A stretch of 17,408 bases of DNA from RGIG6904 sp024680835 (GTDB lineage Bacteria; Bacillota; Clostridia; Lachnospirales; Lachnospiraceae). The notes beneath the pieces are model-generated. The model was not told the origin of the DNA and did no database searches. It worked only from the letters and a program-made list of their open reading frames with translations. Within the stretch, counting starts at the first letter, position 1. The number at the start of each line of letters is the position of its first letter. The position numbers and the translations under genes are program-made. This document shows positions 14,510 to 17,408 of this stretch, in pieces. The stretch covers positions 1 through 17,408 of the forward strand of contig JAILBP010000143.1 in the NCBI GenBank assembly GCA_024680835.1. The letters are read 5' to 3'.

Positions 14510-17408
14510 ATGGAAAATTACGATAATCTGACCGGCATTCTTTCGATGGAATATTTCATGATGTTAGCAGAGAGCGGCAGAAAGCGCTTCCTCAGGGAAG
14601 GCTATGATACAGCCATTCTCTTTATAAACCTTGCACGTTTGAGGGATTTTAATTACAGATACGGTATGGCTGAGGGTGATGAACTCTTAAAGACTATCGC
14701 AAAGACTCTTGCAAAGCTTTTCGGCAAGGATAACTGCGGCAGGATCAGAGGCGATCACTTTGCCATATTTACCGTGTCAGAGGGGCTGGAGGATAAGCTG
14801 GGCGAGCTGTTCATGATCACCAAGGGCTTAAACGACGGAAAGACCGTATCCATGATGGTGGGAGTGTATTTAAACAGCATCGAGGAGGTCAGTATCAGCA
14901 TAGCTCTCGACAGGGCAAAGATGGCATGTGAACATATCAAAGGTTCCAAGGAATCTCATTACAGATTCTTTAGTGAGAAGCTTTTGGAGCAGTCTCAGAG
15001 GCGCAGATACATCATAGAAAATATCGAGAAAGCGCTAGAACACGGATGGATCACAGTATACCATCAGCCCGTGGTGAGATCTGCAAACGGCAGGGTCAGT
15101 GCGGAGGAAGCACTGGCAAGATGGAATGATCCCAAATACGGCATGATCCCTCCTTCCGAGTTTGTACCCATACTGGAGGAGACAAAACTTACCTACAAGC
15201 TTGATCTTTTCGTGGTAGATCAGATCATCAAAAAGATGAAGATGCAGAAAGACGCCGGTCTTTATCTGGTGACTGAGTCGGTAAATCTCTCAAGGTCTGA
15301 TTTCGATTGCTGTGATATGGTGGAAGAGATCAAAATACGAATGGACGAGGCGGGTCTTGAACATAAGCTTTTGGCTACGGAGATTTCAGAGGAGATGCTC
15401 TGTGATGATTTCCATTACGTCAAGATTCAGATCGAGCGCCTCAGAGAGCTGGGATTTAAGGTCTGGCTGGATGGCTTCGGCAGCGGTTATATGTCTCCGG
15501 AGTTATTGCAGAAGATCGGTTTTGATCTGTTCAAGCTGGATATGTCATATGTGACACAGATGGATAAGAGCAAGAAGAGCAAGCGTGTAATGACCGAGAT
15601 GGTGAAGCTTGCTGCCGCTCTGGGAGTAGATACTGCGGCTATCGGGGTTGAAGAAAAAAAACAGGCGGATTTCCTCTGTGAGATCGGATGCGTCAAGCAT
15701 CAGGGTTACTATTACTGCAGACCGATACCTTTGTTTGAGCTTTTGGGTAGATATGAGAACGGTACGTCAATTGGTTTTGAGAATCCCCTTGAGGCGGGAT
15801 ACTATGATGCTATCAGCAGGATAAATCTTTATGATCTGTCCTCGGCGCCCAGTGACGAGACGAGCCTTGACGAGTATTTCAATACTATGCCCATGACGGT
15901 TCTGGAGGTCACAAAAGAGGGGATAAAGGTCAGACGCGGCAATAAATCCCACAGAGAGTTTATAGCAAGTCATTTTCCGGTATTGGATGACGGCAAGGAG
16001 ATCCAGTATTTCAAGGACTTTATAAAGGGACCGGGATCTATATTCATGTCCGCCGCAAGGCAATGCGCGAAGGACGGTAAGAGGGTCGTGGTGGAGGAGA
16101 GGACTCCTATGGGAGACTCCATGCATGTGCTGATACGCAGAGTTGCCCGCAATCCTGTAAACGGCAATGTTGCCATCCTGGCTGTCGTCCTGGAGTATAG
16201 TCCAATAAATGACTGGGATATGGGAATGAATTACACCTATCTGGCAAGGGCTCTTTCCTCGGACTATATCAAGCTCTACCTGGTGGATCTGGATGACGAG
16301 AGCTATGTGGATTACAATCCGGGAGCGGATAAGGGTGAACTGATAGTCGAAAATCACGGAGAAGAGTTCTTTAAGAAATGCAAAGAGATGGGAAAGATAC
16401 ATGTATATAAGGATGATCAAAAGTCTTTCCTCTCAACCTGCACCAAAAAGAACGTAATGCGCAACATAAAAGAACATGGCGTTTATTCGCTCACCTACAG
16501 GATGATGAGAAACGGCAGTCCCGTATATATCAACATCAAGGCGGTTAAACTCAGGACAGACGGTAATCACATAGTGATCGGTGTCAGTGATATAGACGCG
16601 CAGATGAAGGAAAAGGAAGTCTTTGAGAAGGCCAGGGAAGAGCAGATCATTTACAGAAGGTTTAATGCCCTGTACGGTGACAGCGTATGCTATTATACTG
16701 TGGATAAAGAGACGGGACAATTTATAGAGTACAGTGCCGATCCCATCTGCGACGAATTGAATCTCACCAAAGAGGGTGATGATTTCTTCGCGAGCGTGAT
16801 GAAAGATAGCAGTTCAGTGATCTTTCCTGTGGATCTCGACCTGTTCAATACCTCCTTCACAAAGGAAAATGTATTTGACACTATTGATAAAAGCGGCATT
16901 TTCATCTTGAATTACAGGATGGTATTGAGAGGGGAGCCTTTCTATGTGTGCCTTAGGGCAGCGGTAATAGAGGAAAACGGCAGGGATCAGCTCATAGTGG
17001 GCGTGACGAATATAGACCTCCAGGTGAAGAGAGATCAGGAGTATGCCAAGAACCTTTCAGCCGCGAGAGATGCCGTCAATATCGATACCCTGACCGGAGT
17101 AAAAAACAAACATGCCTATGTTGATGCGGAGTCTCATCTCAACAGTATGATAGAGGATGGAATACCTCAGAAGTTTGCCGTGGTAGTCTTCGATATCAAC
17201 GGTCTCAAGGAGATAAACGATACGAAGGGACATCAGGCGGGAGATGCGTACATAAAGGAAGGCTGTGCCATCATCTGCGGCGTTTTCGCCAACAGTACCG
17301 TGTTCCGCATAGGTGGTGACGAGTTCGCCGTGATAGCTATGGAGAGCGATTATGACAGCGTAGACCGGCTCATGGACAGGATCGCCAAGATCAACAAGAA
17401 AAACAGCG
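14510..17408 (+). CDS. Multidomain cyclic-di-GMP protein: degenerate GGDEF, EAL, PAS-like modules, GGDEF (partial, 3' end off window)
   Basis: An open frame of 966 codons from ATG 14510 (GAGAGG 6 nt upstream) runs off the right edge. Residues 1-160 are a GGDEF fold whose signature reads RGDHF (80-84), so it is unlikely to be catalytic. The EAL domain (about 170-410) keeps Glu200 (EALARW), Asn259, Glu291, Asp321, Lys342, Glu381 and Gln398, but the usual DDFG motif is DGFG, losing one metal-binding aspartate at 322. Residues about 450-860 contain PAS-like modules; the last two look like tandem copies, ending in IVIGVSDIDAQMK and LIVGVTNIDLQVK. The C-terminal GGDEF has an intact GGDEF (935-939) and DTLTGVKNKHAY but no RxxD inhibitory site (FANS there). 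It may make cyclic-di-GMP in response to a PAS signal, with EAL weakly active or acting as a sensor. No membrane segment is visible. Confidence 0.88.
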   Translation, partial: MENYDNLTGILSMEYFMMLAESGRKRFLREGYDTAILFINLARLRDFNYRYGMAEGDELLKTIAKTLAKLFGKDNCGRIRGDHFAIFTVSEGLEDKLGELFMITKGLNDGKTVSMMVGVYLNSIEEVSISIALDRAKMACEHIKGSKESHYRFFSEKLLEQSQRRRYIIENIEKALEHGWITVYHQPVVRSANGRVSAEEALARWNDPKYGMIPPSEFVPILEETKLTYKLDLFVVDQIIKKMKMQKDAGLYLVTESVNLSRSDFDCCDMVEEIKIRMDEAGLEHKLLATEISEEMLCDDFHYVKIQIERLRELGFKVWLDGFGSGYMSPELLQKIGFDLFKLDMSYVTQMDKSKKSKRVMTEMVKLAAALGVDTAAIGVEEKKQADFLCEIGCVKHQGYYYCRPIPLFELLGRYENGTSIGFENPLEAGYYDAISRINLYDLSSAPSDETSLDEYFNTMPMTVLEVTKEGIKVRRGNKSHREFIASHFPVLDDGKEIQYFKDFIKGPGSIFMSAARQCAKDGKRVVVEERTPMGDSMHVLIRRVARNPVNGNVAILAVVLEYSPINDWDMGMNYTYLARALSSDYIKLYLVDLDDESYVDYNPGADKGELIVENHGEEFFKKCKEMGKIHVYKDDQKSFLSTCTKKNVMRNIKEHGVYSLTYRMMRNGSPVYINIKAVKLRTDGNHIVIGVSDIDAQMKEKEVFEKAREEQIIYRRFNALYGDSVCYYTVDKETGQFIEYSADPICDELNLTKEGDDFFASVMKDSSSVIFPVDLDLFNTSFTKENVFDTIDKSGIFILNYRMVLRGEPFYVCLRAAVIEENGRDQLIVGVTNIDLQVKRDQEYAKNLSAARDAVNIDTLTGVKNKHAYVDAESHLNSMIEDGIPQKFAVVVFDINGLKEINDTKGHQAGDAYIKEGCAIICGVFANSTVFRIGGDEFAVIAMESDYDSVDRLMDRIAKINKKNS

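Overview
The window reads as chromosomal core DNA of a low-to-mid GC Firmicute of the class Clostridia, most probably Lachnospiraceae. The signs are the gene order dgt-dnaG-rpoD-trmK-nif3, a transketolase split into two subunits, a TGS-domain nucleoside kinase, a CotH-type lipoprotein and a multidomain GGDEF/EAL protein. The family assignment rests on recognised protein families and gene order only; no rRNA or tRNA gene is present.

Layout. Positions 1-1988 (minus strand) hold most of a secreted CotH-kinase-like lipoprotein, cut by the left edge, with a strong sigma-70-type promoter at 2047-2076. Positions 2268-8738 (plus strand) are a tight housekeeping operon: dGTP triphosphohydrolase, DNA primase, the primary sigma factor with a very long basic N-terminal tail, the tRNA adenine-22 methyltransferase TrmK, and a Nif3-family metal protein. 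Gaps are 4, 57, -1 and 18 nt, so the cell couples dNTP pool, replication priming, transcription initiation and tRNA maturation. Positions 8974-10632 hold a TGS/nucleoside-kinase fusion; 10881-12645 the two transketolase halves (non-oxidative pentose phosphate pathway); 12908-14350 a leaderless clan-A-like glycoside hydrolase; and 14510 to the right edge an open cyclic-di-GMP protein ordered degenerate GGDEF, EAL, PAS-like modules, GGDEF.

The genes are mostly ordinary; the gaps are not. Two copies of a two-hairpin element (8787 and 10792) lie in the regions ahead of the nucleoside kinase and of transketolase, with a compensatory base-pair change between copies and a possible alternative fold. 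A long imperfect inverted repeat (8857-8923) shares its right arm with the dgt upstream region. The kinase stop codon lies in a duplicated segment bracketing about 100 nt of structured DNA. The hydrolase leader carries a direct repeat spaced 73 nt apart, and the GGDEF/EAL leader is structured.

I found no mobile element with a transposase, no CRISPR array, no defence system and no RNA gene. The strongest candidates for something under-described are the histone-H1-like tail of the sigma factor and the two-copy structured leader element.
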